Assembly (NCBI GenBank): GCA_900317065.1
Contig: ONFK01000105.1
Span: 1-6,147, forward strand
Source of the DNA: an uncultured Bacteroidales bacterium
Lineage (GTDB): Bacteria > Bacteroidota > Bacteroidia > Bacteroidales > UBA932
Reading direction: 5' to 3'
DNA: 6,147 bases
Shown: piece by piece, positions 1-6,147 of the stretch
Position numbering within the stretch: the first letter of the stretch is position 1
Layout: each line of letters begins with the position of its first letter
Position numbers and translations under genes: made by a program
The notes under the pieces: model-generated
Databases searched by the model: none
Told to the model about the DNA's origin: nothing
The model's input: only the letters and a program-made list of their open reading frames with translations

Positions 1-84
1 TAATTCCAAGGTAAAGTTAAGGCTAACCTTTTATACAATCGGGTCCGTTTTTCGTAAAGGAAAGGGCCAAATTCATATTATACG

Positions 85-117
85 AAAAAAGCCGGCCGCA
101 ACTGGGCCGGCCGGCTT
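85..117 (-). terminator. Rho-independent terminator of the GH106-type gene
   Basis: Read on the minus strand, a 10-bp stem (arms 108-117 and 89-98, eight of the pairs G-C) with a 9-nt loop (99-107) is followed directly by a run of six T residues (complement of 85-90). It begins 11 nt beyond the stop codon of the minus-strand hydrolase gene, the expected place for an intrinsic terminator. The plus-strand reading has no T tract after the stem, so it acts for leftward transcription only. It indicates that the hydrolase gene is the last gene of its transcription unit. Confidence 0.9.
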
Positions 118-128
118 AAAGCTGTATG

Positions 129-3100
129 TTACTTCAGTATCTTCACAGGGCCCAGCAGGCCGGAAACGAGGAGCGGATCGCCGGCCTTGTAGAAAGGCCA
201 GGTGGTGTAGGTGATGCGCTGCTTCACGCCGGGCTGTTCGTCGCCGATGAGTCGGTTGGGCCAGAGGTTGGTGACGGAAATCTCCAACTTGTTCAAGCCT
301 GGTTTCAAGGCGTCCGTGACATCGACTTTGAACGGCGCCCTCCAAAGGGTGCGCAGCTTCGTGCCGTTGAGGGTGACTTCCGCGATGTTGCAGACTCCTC
401 CAAGGTCGAGTTCGTAATGATGATCGCCGTCGGCCTCGAACTCGAATACCTTGGTGTACTTCGCTGTGCCGGAGAAATACTTGATGCCTGAATCGGAAGA
501 TTCTGTCCAGGATGCGAGGCGCTCAAATACTGTGGATGCCGGTGCACCGCGGCCCTCCTGAAAAGATACGTTCCAGGGGCCTTCGAGAGTGCAGGCTTCC
601 TTCATCTGAACAGTCTCAACGATGTGTGATTTCTCGCGAACCGGTTCTCCGAAAACTATGAAATATGCCTCACCCGGAGTGAACTCGAGAGGAACGGATG
701 TTCTGCCGTCCGAAATGGTCCAGGACAGGTCGCGGATTTCTCCGGTTTCGGCATTCCAGAGTTCGGGCTTGCGTCCGCTGCAGCGGAAACTGACTTCGGT
801 CTGCAGGGCTACGCCTGAGTTGTTGCAGAGCCAGTAGATTTCGGCGGAAGGCATGGTGCGGTGTGCGAACAGCAGGTCTGAAGCCCCGTCCGCCCGCACG
901 TCGGGCTCAATCCCCGATACGGCTGCATGGCAGTCCCCGTTCTCGATCACCGGCACTCCGGCCGCCCTGATCTTCTCTATGCAGGCCTTCACTTCGTCCG
1001 ACATCCTAAGCCCCTGCCCTCCGAGTACAAGCGCCGAATATTCCATTCCGCTTGCGGTGACGAGTTTGCGGTGCTTCACACTGATTTCCTTCTGCAACGC
1101 CTCCGCTCCTATGAAATCGAACCTGTATCCGAACGGCACGTCAAGTTCGCTGCGGCTGAACTGCGCGGTGACGTTCGTGTCTTCGCCGTAGTAGTACAGG
1201 AGATCCGCCACGAAGCGCCCCTGCTGGAGCATGGCGCAGCTTTTGGCAAGATAGGACGTCCACGCAGAGGCCTGCTTCGCCCATGTTTCGTGGCGGTGGA
1301 ACCACTGCCCGTAGATATACATTCCCATCCCGGGCACTTTGTCGTCCAGGGGCTGGTGGGAGCTCTCGTGGATGACGAACCTGTTGACTCCGGCAAACAG
1401 TTCCATGTCGGCCGTCGGCTTTAGATTCTCCGGACAGTAGGTGTAGGCCTGACGGTTGACTCCGGATGCGGTAAGGGATTCGGCCGCAACGAGATTCTGG
1501 CCGTAGATATGAGCCGCAGAGGCGGATTCGAGGATGTCCGCACGGCCTTCGAAGCGCCTGGTGGTGCTCCCCCCGAGCGTACTCTGGATCCAGTGGGCCG
1601 ACATCGGATAGGATGCGCTTTTCTTGATTGAAATGCCGTCCGCCAGGCAGTTCCTGCCGTGCTCGTGGGATTCTATGAAGATGCCTTCCATCCCGTAGTC
1701 GCGCCGGCAGATCTCGCTCGCGTTGTCGTAATTCTCCGCAAACAGTTCTCCCAGGGTGCGGCGCAGGTCCCAGAGGAAACGTTCAGTCGCCTCTGTGCTC
1801 TCCACTACCACTCCCGCCGTTGCCGGGAGCCAGGGGAGCAGGTCGTAACCCCTTCTCGCGAGGAATTCCTGACGCAGCCGGGGAGTCCAGTTCTGCGCCC
1901 CGGATTCGTAACTGTCGACCAGGAGGTACTGTATGCCGCGGGCTCCAAGCAGGCCTCCGGAGGCATCCTTGTACATGTCGAGATATGTGTGCAGATAGCG
2001 GGAAAACGCATCCTTGTCGAGCTTGTCCACTTCGAGCCCCGTGGCCTCGGCGGATGCGGGGTGATTCTTCTTCCCGGTAAGGGATGTTCCGAAGCGGTAG
2101 ACCATCCAGCGACCTTCCGGGGCGTTCCATCGCAGGACGCCGTCTTGGCAGCAGTCCGTAATGTCTATCACTTCGGACGGCTCGGCATCCTCCGCACTCT
2201 TGTATAGCGCGAGGTCGCAGGTGGCGGCGAAGCCGGCTTTCTCTTCATAGTGGTTTACGGGCAGATGGCTGAGGAGATTGAACTCGCCGATCTCGATGCC
2301 CGGAGCAGCGGGGAACAATTGAATTCCATAGTGATAGATTGCCTGGGGATTCGGGCGTTTCAGCCTCCAGAACCTTGCGGATGCCGCCGGCAGATACTCC
2401 GTCTGTTGCTGGGCGGCTCCCTGGGTAATCCCGCACAGGGTGCGCCAGTGGATGCCGTCGTCGCTTATCAGCAGGGAATCCTTGCAGCTGGCCGGCACGC
2501 CGTGGCCGCCGCTGCGTGCCACTTGATTCACGATAGTCACCGCCTTGAAACTTTGCGGTTCCGGGAACTCATACTGGACCCATCCGAATCCGCCGGGACC
2601 CGGAGGCAGCAGGCCTGCATTGTCGAGATCTCCGTCCGTGAGGGTGCCGACTTCGAAATGGCCTCCGCTGGAACTGACCTTGGCGCCCAGTTCCTCCAGA
2701 GTCCTGTAGTCTGAAGGGAGCCTTACGGCGAACACGGCTATGTCGTCATAATACCACTCGGGAATCGGACCGTCCTGGTGATGGTTGTATTCGTACGGAA
2801 GGGGCACGTTCTGGAAACGGCTGCTCACCGTGAACGGATCCGGGAGCTTTCCTTCAAAGTATGATCCTCCTTCCACGGGCATGGTGCGCCATGTCAGTTT
2901 TTTCATTGCATCTGCCGGCTCCACCCAGGGCCCTCCGGTGCAGCTCCATCCGGCGGAACTGGCAATCGCAACCTCCATTCCGAGGGAGTCTGCAAGGGCG
3001 ATGGCCCCTGCAAAAGCCTCTTTCCATTCATCGGACATGTATGCCAGCCTTTTCTCCACCATCTGTGGCGTTTTCAGCGCCGCATCGAACACATGGAACC

Positions 3101-3317
3101 CTCCGATTCCTGCGGCGTGCATCCACAGGATATCGTTTCTCAGGCCTTCCGGGGTGATGTTGCCGTTCATCCAATGCCACCATACCATCGGCTTGGCGCT
3201 TTGGGGAGGGTTGGCGAAACAGTCTCTGAGCGTTGAGAACTCCTTCTTGTCGAACTGCGGATTGCTGCAAGAAACCCCAATGGCGAGAAGAGCGATGATA
3301 TGAAAGATTTTTTTCAT
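129..3317 (-). CDS. GH106-type (alpha-L-rhamnosidase-like) glycoside hydrolase, lipoprotein
   Basis: The product is a 1062-residue secreted hydrolase, within the usual size of the large Bacteroidota GH106 enzymes, which remove L-rhamnose from pectic and other glycans. Residues 1-17 form a lipoprotein signal (lysines 2-3, hydrophobic core, Cys17 preceded by Val-Ser; Gly14 at -3 makes the lipobox imperfect). Residues 43-60 carry the family's N-terminal signature (MVWWHWMNGN, then TPEG), followed by GIGGFHVFDA at about 70-79. A discoidin-like beta-sandwich seems inserted at about 250-325 (LISDDGIHW at 283-291). The catalytic-domain motifs are DSYESG with NW (468-477), IESHEHG (548-554) and AAHIYG...AAESLT (601-616), so Glu471, Glu549 and Glu613 are candidate active-site acids. 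A GH2-type sugar-binding jelly roll occupies about 910-1020. The start at 3317 gives the signal peptide directly. It is transcribed away from the transporter genes and has its own terminator. The GH106 family call is good; the exact substrate is not readable, and PMSAHW at 571-576 looks unusual. Confidence 0.88.
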   Translation of the reverse strand: MKKIFHIIALLAIGVSCSNPQFDKKEFSTLRDCFANPPQSAKPMVWWHWMNGNITPEGLRNDILWMHAAGIGGFHVFDAALKTPQMVEKRLAYMSDEWKEAFAGAIALADSLGMEVAIASSAGWSCTGGPWVEPADAMKKLTWRTMPVEGGSYFEGKLPDPFTVSSRFQNVPLPYEYNHHQDGPIPEWYYDDIAVFAVRLPSDYRTLEELGAKVSSSGGHFEVGTLTDGDLDNAGLLPPGPGGFGWVQYEFPEPQSFKAVTIVNQVARSGGHGVPASCKDSLLISDDGIHWRTLCGITQGAAQQQTEYLPAASARFWRLKRPNPQAIYHYGIQLFPAAPGIEIGEFNLLSHLPVNHYEEKAGFAATCDLALYKSAEDAEPSEVIDITDCCQDGVLRWNAPEGRWMVYRFGTSLTGKKNHPASAEATGLEVDKLDKDAFSRYLHTYLDMYKDASGGLLGARGIQYLLVDSYESGAQNWTPRLRQEFLARRGYDLLPWLPATAGVVVESTEATERFLWDLRRTLGELFAENYDNASEICRRDYGMEGIFIESHEHGRNCLADGISIKKSASYPMSAHWIQSTLGGSTTRRFEGRADILESASAAHIYGQNLVAAESLTASGVNRQAYTYCPENLKPTADMELFAGVNRFVIHESSHQPLDDKVPGMGMYIYGQWFHRHETWAKQASAWTSYLAKSCAMLQQGRFVADLLYYYGEDTNVTAQFSRSELDVPFGYRFDFIGAEALQKEISVKHRKLVTASGMEYSALVLGGQGLRMSDEVKACIEKIRAAGVPVIENGDCHAAVSGIEPDVRADGASDLLFAHRTMPSAEIYWLCNNSGVALQTEVSFRCSGRKPELWNAETGEIRDLSWTISDGRTSVPLEFTPGEAYFIVFGEPVREKSHIVETVQMKEACTLEGPWNVSFQEGRGAPASTVFERLASWTESSDSGIKYFSGTAKYTKVFEFEADGDHHYELDLGGVCNIAEVTLNGTKLRTLWRAPFKVDVTDALKPGLNKLEISVTNLWPNRLIGDEQPGVKQRITYTTWPFYKAGDPLLVSGLLGPVKILK

Positions 3318-3352
3318 TGACGTTTCGATTTTTCAAATACGAAAAATATTTC

Positions 3353-3368
3353 TATATTTGCAAATATA
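3353..3368 (-). promoter_or_regulatory. 16-bp palindrome containing the candidate -7 box of the GH106-type gene
   Basis: TATATTTGCAAATATA is a perfect 16-bp palindrome, and each half is an exact match to the Bacteroidota -7 consensus TAnnTTTG. The minus-strand half (3361-3368) would place a start site near 3354 and give a leader of roughly 37 nt to the ATG at 3317. No convincing TTTG -33 element lies about 20 nt upstream on that strand, so promoter strength may depend on an activator. The symmetric sequence could equally be an operator. The plus-strand half is a possible start for rightward transcription but would leave a leader of over 130 nt. Confidence 0.5.
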
Positions 3369-3391
3369 AGCACACAACACTTAATTATCGT

Positions 3392-3470
3392 GATATTACC
3401 ATATTATTTTTATTGATGAATGACCAAATAACTTTGATTTTTGTTCAAAAGATTTTTTGCGGGTAATATC
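3392..3470. repeat. 9-bp inverted repeat in the divergent intergenic region
   Basis: GATATTACC at 3392-3400 and GGTAATATC at 3462-3470 are exact reverse complements separated by 61 bp. The right copy overlaps the first half of the best rightward -7 box (3467-3474), and the left copy lies upstream of the leftward -7 box. This would suit two half-sites for a regulator controlling both directions, perhaps with looping. A chance match is possible because the region is AT-rich. Confidence 0.4.
3429..3436 (+). promoter_or_regulatory. Second candidate rightward -7 box
   Basis: TAACTTTG matches TAnnTTTG exactly. It lies 64 nt before the metallo-hydrolase ATG. Upstream there is only a TTG at 3413-3415, which is too close, and a T run at 3407-3410, so the -33 element is poor. 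The CTTTGAT at its end recurs at 3470-3476 in the other rightward box. It may be an alternative start or part of a regulator site. Confidence 0.3.
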
Positions 3471-3474
3471 TTTG
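3440..3474 (+). promoter_or_regulatory. Candidate promoter of the metallo-hydrolase/susC-like unit
   Basis: TATCTTTG at 3467-3474 is an exact match to the Bacteroidota -7 element TAnnTTTG, and TTTG at 3440-3443 can serve as the -33 element, with a 23-nt spacer that is slightly long. Transcription would begin near 3480 and give a leader of about 20 nt that is very A/T-rich and lacks a Shine-Dalgarno sequence, as is common in this phylum. It is the -7 match closest to the gene with a plausible upstream partner. Confidence 0.55.
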
Positions 3475-3499
3475 ATAAATATATTTAACTTTCGGTCAA

Positions 3500-4453
3500 A
3501 TGAAACGAAGAGTATTTCTTAAAGTGGCCGGCAGTTCTGTAGCAGGGCTTGCCTTCGGTGCTGCTCTCCTTGACTCATGTTCCAAGGGGGGGGGGTACGA
3601 TAATAACCAAAAAACGCCCGTAGAGAAGCCTACAGGGCACTTTTCTCTTTGGCAGCTGACTTCTGCCTCCGATACTATCGGCAACTCCTATGTCCTGAAG
3701 ACTGCGGCCGGTCATCTTATCCTGATCGACGGCGGAATGGAGACCAATGGCGACGCCGCCAAGCTTCGCAGTTACATCAAGGCACAGGGCAACAACAAGG
3801 TCGATGCCTGGTGGTTCTCCCATCCTCATGGCGACCACATAGGCGCATTCCTGAACATAGCCGACGACCTTCAGGGGATTACAATTGACACTATCTACTA
3901 TTCCCGCCTCGCGGATTCCATAAAGGAGGGCCGTGCGCTCACCGACCGTTTCAACAAGAAACTTGATGAAATGTCCGCCGCAGGCGTGAATGTCGTCAAT
4001 CTTACTCTCGGCGCCCGTTACGATATGGACGGCATCTTCATCAAGGTGCTGGGCATCGCCAATCCGGAATTCACAACAGCAAGCGAAGGGACAAGCGTCG
4101 TGAACGAGCAGTCCGTCATCGTCCGTTTCGAGGACGACGCCAAGTCCGTCGTGTTCACCGGAGATGCCAGCGAGCAGGCTGGCACCAAGTGCATAACCAA
4201 GTATTCGAAGTATCTCAACTGCGATTACATGCAGATGGCTCATCACGGCCAGCGCGGTGTGCGTGAGTCATTCTACAAGAACATCGACTTCAAGCATTGC
4301 CTGTGGCCTACGCCCAAATGGCTGTGGAATGCCGCCGAAGGCAACAGCAACAACTACATGACCTGGGCGACGCGCAAGTGGATGGACGAGAAGGGAATCC
4401 CCGCCGAGAATCACCACGTTGCCTGGCGCGACATAGACTGGCACCTTGCGTAG
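3500..4453 (+). CDS. Tat-exported, probably lipidated, ComEC-type metallo-beta-lactamase-fold hydrolase
   Basis: This is a 317-residue secreted metallo-hydrolase of unknown substrate. The N-terminus has a twin-arginine motif (RRVFLK, residues 3-8), a hydrophobic stretch (about 9-24) and LDSC at 24-27, so it is probably a Tat lipoprotein with Cys27 as acceptor. After a Gly-rich linker the metallo-beta-lactamase fold runs from about 47 to 275: IDGG (76-79), the metal motif HPHGDH (His108, His110, Asp112, His113), NEQS (202-205), GDAS with Asp222, and AHHG with His248/His249. No histidine occurs between 113 and 248, so the classic third-motif His is absent and the Asn..Ser strand resembles the ComEC/Rec2 type. 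There is no membrane channel domain, so it is not ComEC itself. The start at 3500 is fixed by the Tat signal. A run of ten G at 3586-3595 encodes the end of Lys29 and Gly30-32. The susC-like gene follows 57 bp later on the same strand without a visible terminator between, suggesting cotranscription. Hydrolysis of a phosphodiester or other ester is possible but unproven. Confidence 0.85.
   Translation: MKRRVFLKVAGSSVAGLAFGAALLDSCSKGGGYDNNQKTPVEKPTGHFSLWQLTSASDTIGNSYVLKTAAGHLILIDGGMETNGDAAKLRSYIKAQGNNKVDAWWFSHPHGDHIGAFLNIADDLQGITIDTIYYSRLADSIKEGRALTDRFNKKLDEMSAAGVNVVNLTLGARYDMDGIFIKVLGIANPEFTTASEGTSVVNEQSVIVRFEDDAKSVVFTGDASEQAGTKCITKYSKYLNCDYMQMAHHGQRGVRESFYKNIDFKHCLWPTPKWLWNAAEGNSNNYMTWATRKWMDEKGIPAENHHVAWRDIDWHLA
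3586..3595 (+). repeat. G10 homopolymer inside the metallo-hydrolase coding region
   Basis: Ten consecutive G residues cover the last base of codon 29 and codons 30-32, immediately after the Tat/lipobox segment. In the present length the gene is open. With one G fewer, the frame reaches TAG at 3621-3623; with one G more, it reaches TAA at 3601-3603. Either change would leave only the signal peptide plus a few residues. Homopolymeric G runs of this length are classic slippage sites, but they are also error-prone in sequencing. Confidence 0.9.
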
Positions 4454-4479
4454 TCTGCTGCCGGTTCTAACTGCATTTA

Positions 4480-4492
4480 ATTGATAATCAAT
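4480..4492. repeat. Small palindrome in the metallo-hydrolase/susC-like gap
   Basis: ATTGATAATCAAT is a perfect 6-bp inverted repeat about one central base, 19 bp before the susC-like ATG. It is A/T-rich with no T tract, so it is unlikely to be a terminator. No TAnnTTTG box exists in the 57-bp gap. It could be a protein-binding site or chance. Confidence 0.25.
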
Positions 4493-4510
4493 ATTTAACC
4501 TCTTTAACCA

Positions 4511-6147
4511 ATGCGCAAATTGCTCAGATTGACTGTTGCATGTATTGCACTTTTGAGTGCTGCAGGCAACTTGAACGCCCAATCAGGGGCCAAACTGGCA
4601 ATCCGCGGTGTCGTGGTCGACACCCAGGAGCCGCCACAGCCTGTAATCGGGGCTACGGTCTATATCAAAGGCACACAGACCGGAGTCGTCGCCGACGTTG
4701 CAGGATCCTTCTCCATCGAAGCCAGGAAGGGAGACATCCTCGTATTCTCCTGCATAGGCTACAAGGATGTGGAGTACAACGTCACACGTTCCATCGGAGA
4801 CCTTTCCATCGCCCTCTCCGACGATGTCAACGTGCTGGAGCAGGCGGTTGTCACCGGTATGACCAGCCAGCAGCGCAAGCACATCGCTTCCGCCGTGGGC
4901 GTCATCGACAATACGAAGTTCTCCAACAAGCCGGTTACCCAGATGTCCCAGGCCCTCCAGGGCGGTACAACCGGTATTTTGGTGCAACAGGCTTCCGGTG
5001 CTCCAGGTTCCGACAACTCGACCATCAAGATCCGCGGCATGGCTTCGCTCGTGGGCACCAACCCCCTAGTGCTCGTGGATGGCTTCGAGTTCGACATGAA
5101 CAAGCTTGATCCCGCAACCGTGGAGTCCGTGACCATCCTGAAGGATGCAGCTGCCGCTTCCATCTACGGTGCAAAGGCCGGCGGCGGCGTGATCCTCATC
5201 ACCACGCGCCGTGGCGTCGCAGGTGCGGTAAAGGTCAATTATAACGGTTATGCCGGCGTCCAGACACCCTTGTACATTCCGGATATGGCAGATTCCTGGG
5301 AATACATGCAGTATGTCAACCAGGTCAACCTGAACACCGGCAGCGCTCCCACTTACTCCGACGACGAGATTGCAGCCGCGCGTGCCGAGGACGATCCTAT
5401 CAGTTATCCGAATACAAAGTGGGCTGATCTCCTCCTTACCAAGACAGCTCCCATCACCGAGCACAACATTTCGGTTTCCGGTGGTAATTCCATCGGCCGT
5501 TTCGCACTATCGGCCCAGTATCTGAAACAGGACGGTATCTATAAATTGCAGAAGGACAGTTTCGACCGCTTTACCGTGCGTGCGAATACTTCCGTCAACC
5601 TGACCGACAACATCCTGGTCTTTGTTGATACCTTCGTCGGACGCGACACTCAGGTGACCCCGAACAGCAACATTTACAGTCTCATATATTCGATGCCTTC
5701 CAACATCGTAGCCAAGTATCCCCGCAAGGAAGGCTTCGACACCGACTACTACGGCTACTATATCGCATCTTACATGAATGCGTATGCGCAGGCTGAGCGC
5801 GGACAGGTCGACACGCACATCAGGGACTATGTCACAATCAACGCCCGTCCGCAGTGGAACATCATGCCCGGCCTCACCCTCAAGGGGCAGGTCGGCTACC
5901 GCCTCTCTACCGGTATGGACAAGACCAACCGCGATCCTTACGTGTTCTTCAACTATTTCACAGGCGACGAGGTGGTTTCGTTCTCGATGGTGAAAGGCGC
6001 GACCTACACCACCCGTTCGAATTACTGGTCCGCTAGTGCGAACCTCGACTGGGTAAAAGAAATCGGCGGTCACCGTATCAACCTTCTCGGCGGATGGCAG
6101 TCCGAACTCAACGCTACCACCGGTTGGGACCGCATCGCCCTCGTGTC
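4511..6147 (+). CDS. SusC/RagA-type TonB-dependent outer-membrane transporter (3' end outside window)
   Basis: The frame from the ATG at 4511 stays open to the right edge: 545 codons of a family usually about 1000 residues long, so roughly half is visible. SusC-type proteins form a TonB-driven outer-membrane channel that imports oligosaccharides captured by a SusD lipoprotein lid. Residues 1-23 are a signal peptide ending LNA before Gln24. A carboxypeptidase-regulatory-like beta-sandwich follows (about 29-105; GVVVD...PVIGATVYIKGT, then GYKD). VLEQAVVTGM (108-117) sits at the TonB-box position. The plug domain (about 125-235) contains NPLVLVDGFEF (184-194) and the SusC signature VTILKDAAAASIYG (207-220) with GGGVILITTRRG (224-235). 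Barrel strands begin near 240, for example HNISVSGGN (318-326). It starts 57 bp after the metallo-hydrolase with no clear promoter of its own. A SusD gene would be expected next, beyond the edge. The glycan specificity cannot be read from the sequence. Confidence 0.95.
   Translation, partial: MRKLLRLTVACIALLSAAGNLNAQSGAKLAIRGVVVDTQEPPQPVIGATVYIKGTQTGVVADVAGSFSIEARKGDILVFSCIGYKDVEYNVTRSIGDLSIALSDDVNVLEQAVVTGMTSQQRKHIASAVGVIDNTKFSNKPVTQMSQALQGGTTGILVQQASGAPGSDNSTIKIRGMASLVGTNPLVLVDGFEFDMNKLDPATVESVTILKDAAAASIYGAKAGGGVILITTRRGVAGAVKVNYNGYAGVQTPLYIPDMADSWEYMQYVNQVNLNTGSAPTYSDDEIAAARAEDDPISYPNTKWADLLLTKTAPITEHNISVSGGNSIGRFALSAQYLKQDGIYKLQKDSFDRFTVRANTSVNLTDNILVFVDTFVGRDTQVTPNSNIYSLIYSMPSNIVAKYPRKEGFDTDYYGYYIASYMNAYAQAERGQVDTHIRDYVTINARPQWNIMPGLTLKGQVGYRLSTGMDKTNRDPYVFFNYFTGDEVVSFSMVKGATYTTRSNYWSASANLDWVKEIGGHRINLLGGWQSELNATTGWDRIALV

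Noticed and set aside
1..84. Left-edge stretch beyond the terminator, with a short AAGG..CCTT inverted repeat and a near-match to a minus-strand -7 box (TGAATTTG, about 67-74)
   Set aside because: The repeat is only 4-5 bp and the box misses the required TA. No gene is visible at the edge, so there is nothing to assign.
1659..3303. Long plus-strand open frames opposite the GH106-type gene (1659-2207, 2250-2714, 2785-3303, also 126-491 and 927-1424)
   Set aside because: They lie wholly antisense to a gene with clear family motifs, their translations show no recognisable domain, and GC-rich coding DNA readily leaves antisense frames open.
3318..3499. Small RNA or riboswitch in the divergent intergenic region
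   Set aside because: No stable GC-bearing stem or terminator-like hairpin is visible. The AT-rich sequence is better explained by promoter and operator elements.
3575..4246. 223-codon minus-strand open frame opposite the metallo-hydrolase
   Set aside because: It is antisense to a gene with complete metallo-beta-lactamase motifs. Its translation has no recognised domain or signal, and no promoter is seen for it.
4540..5109. 189-codon plus-strand frame within the SusC-like gene
   Set aside because: It is the shifted frame of the SusC coding region; its Arg/Gly/His-rich translation is typical of an out-of-frame reading.
1..6147. CRISPR array, tRNA, insertion sequence or attachment site
   Set aside because: No regularly spaced repeats, tRNA-like cloverleaf, transposase frame or terminal inverted repeats were seen on either strand.

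Overview
The window looks like a piece of a polysaccharide utilisation locus (PUL) from a Bacteroidota, most likely Bacteroidales, genome. The reasons are a SusC/RagA-type TonB-dependent transporter with its N-terminal carboxypeptidase-regulatory-like domain, a lipoprotein glycoside hydrolase of the GH106 (alpha-L-rhamnosidase) type, several TAnnTTTG promoter elements in the AT-rich intergenic region, and no obvious Shine-Dalgarno sequences. Coding DNA is clearly GC-rich and intergenic DNA strongly AT-rich. The genus cannot be fixed from this window.

Layout: positions 1-84 hold no gene that I can support. A strong rho-independent terminator (85-117, minus strand) closes a large minus-strand gene (129-3317) for a GH106-type lipoprotein hydrolase. 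A 182-bp AT-rich divergent intergenic region (3318-3499) follows, with a 16-bp palindrome containing a -7-like box on each strand, two further -7-like boxes facing right, and a 9-bp inverted repeat. On the plus strand, 3500-4453 encodes a Tat-exported, probably lipidated, ComEC-type metallo-beta-lactamase-fold protein whose gene carries a run of ten G residues just after the lipobox codons. After a 57-bp gap without a clear promoter or terminator, a SusC-like transporter starts at 4511 and runs off the right edge at 6147; its 545 visible codons are open.

Working together (inference): the SusC-like protein would import an oligosaccharide, presumably with a SusD partner beyond the right edge, and the GH106-type enzyme would remove L-rhamnose or a related unit from that glycan or its fragments. 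The metallo-hydrolase, probably cotranscribed with susC, is the unusual member. It may act on a non-glycosidic substituent or do something unrelated. Its G10 tract makes it a candidate contingency (phase-variable) gene, with possible polar effects on the transporter downstream. No regulator (SusR-like, hybrid two-component or ECF sigma/anti-sigma) lies inside the window.
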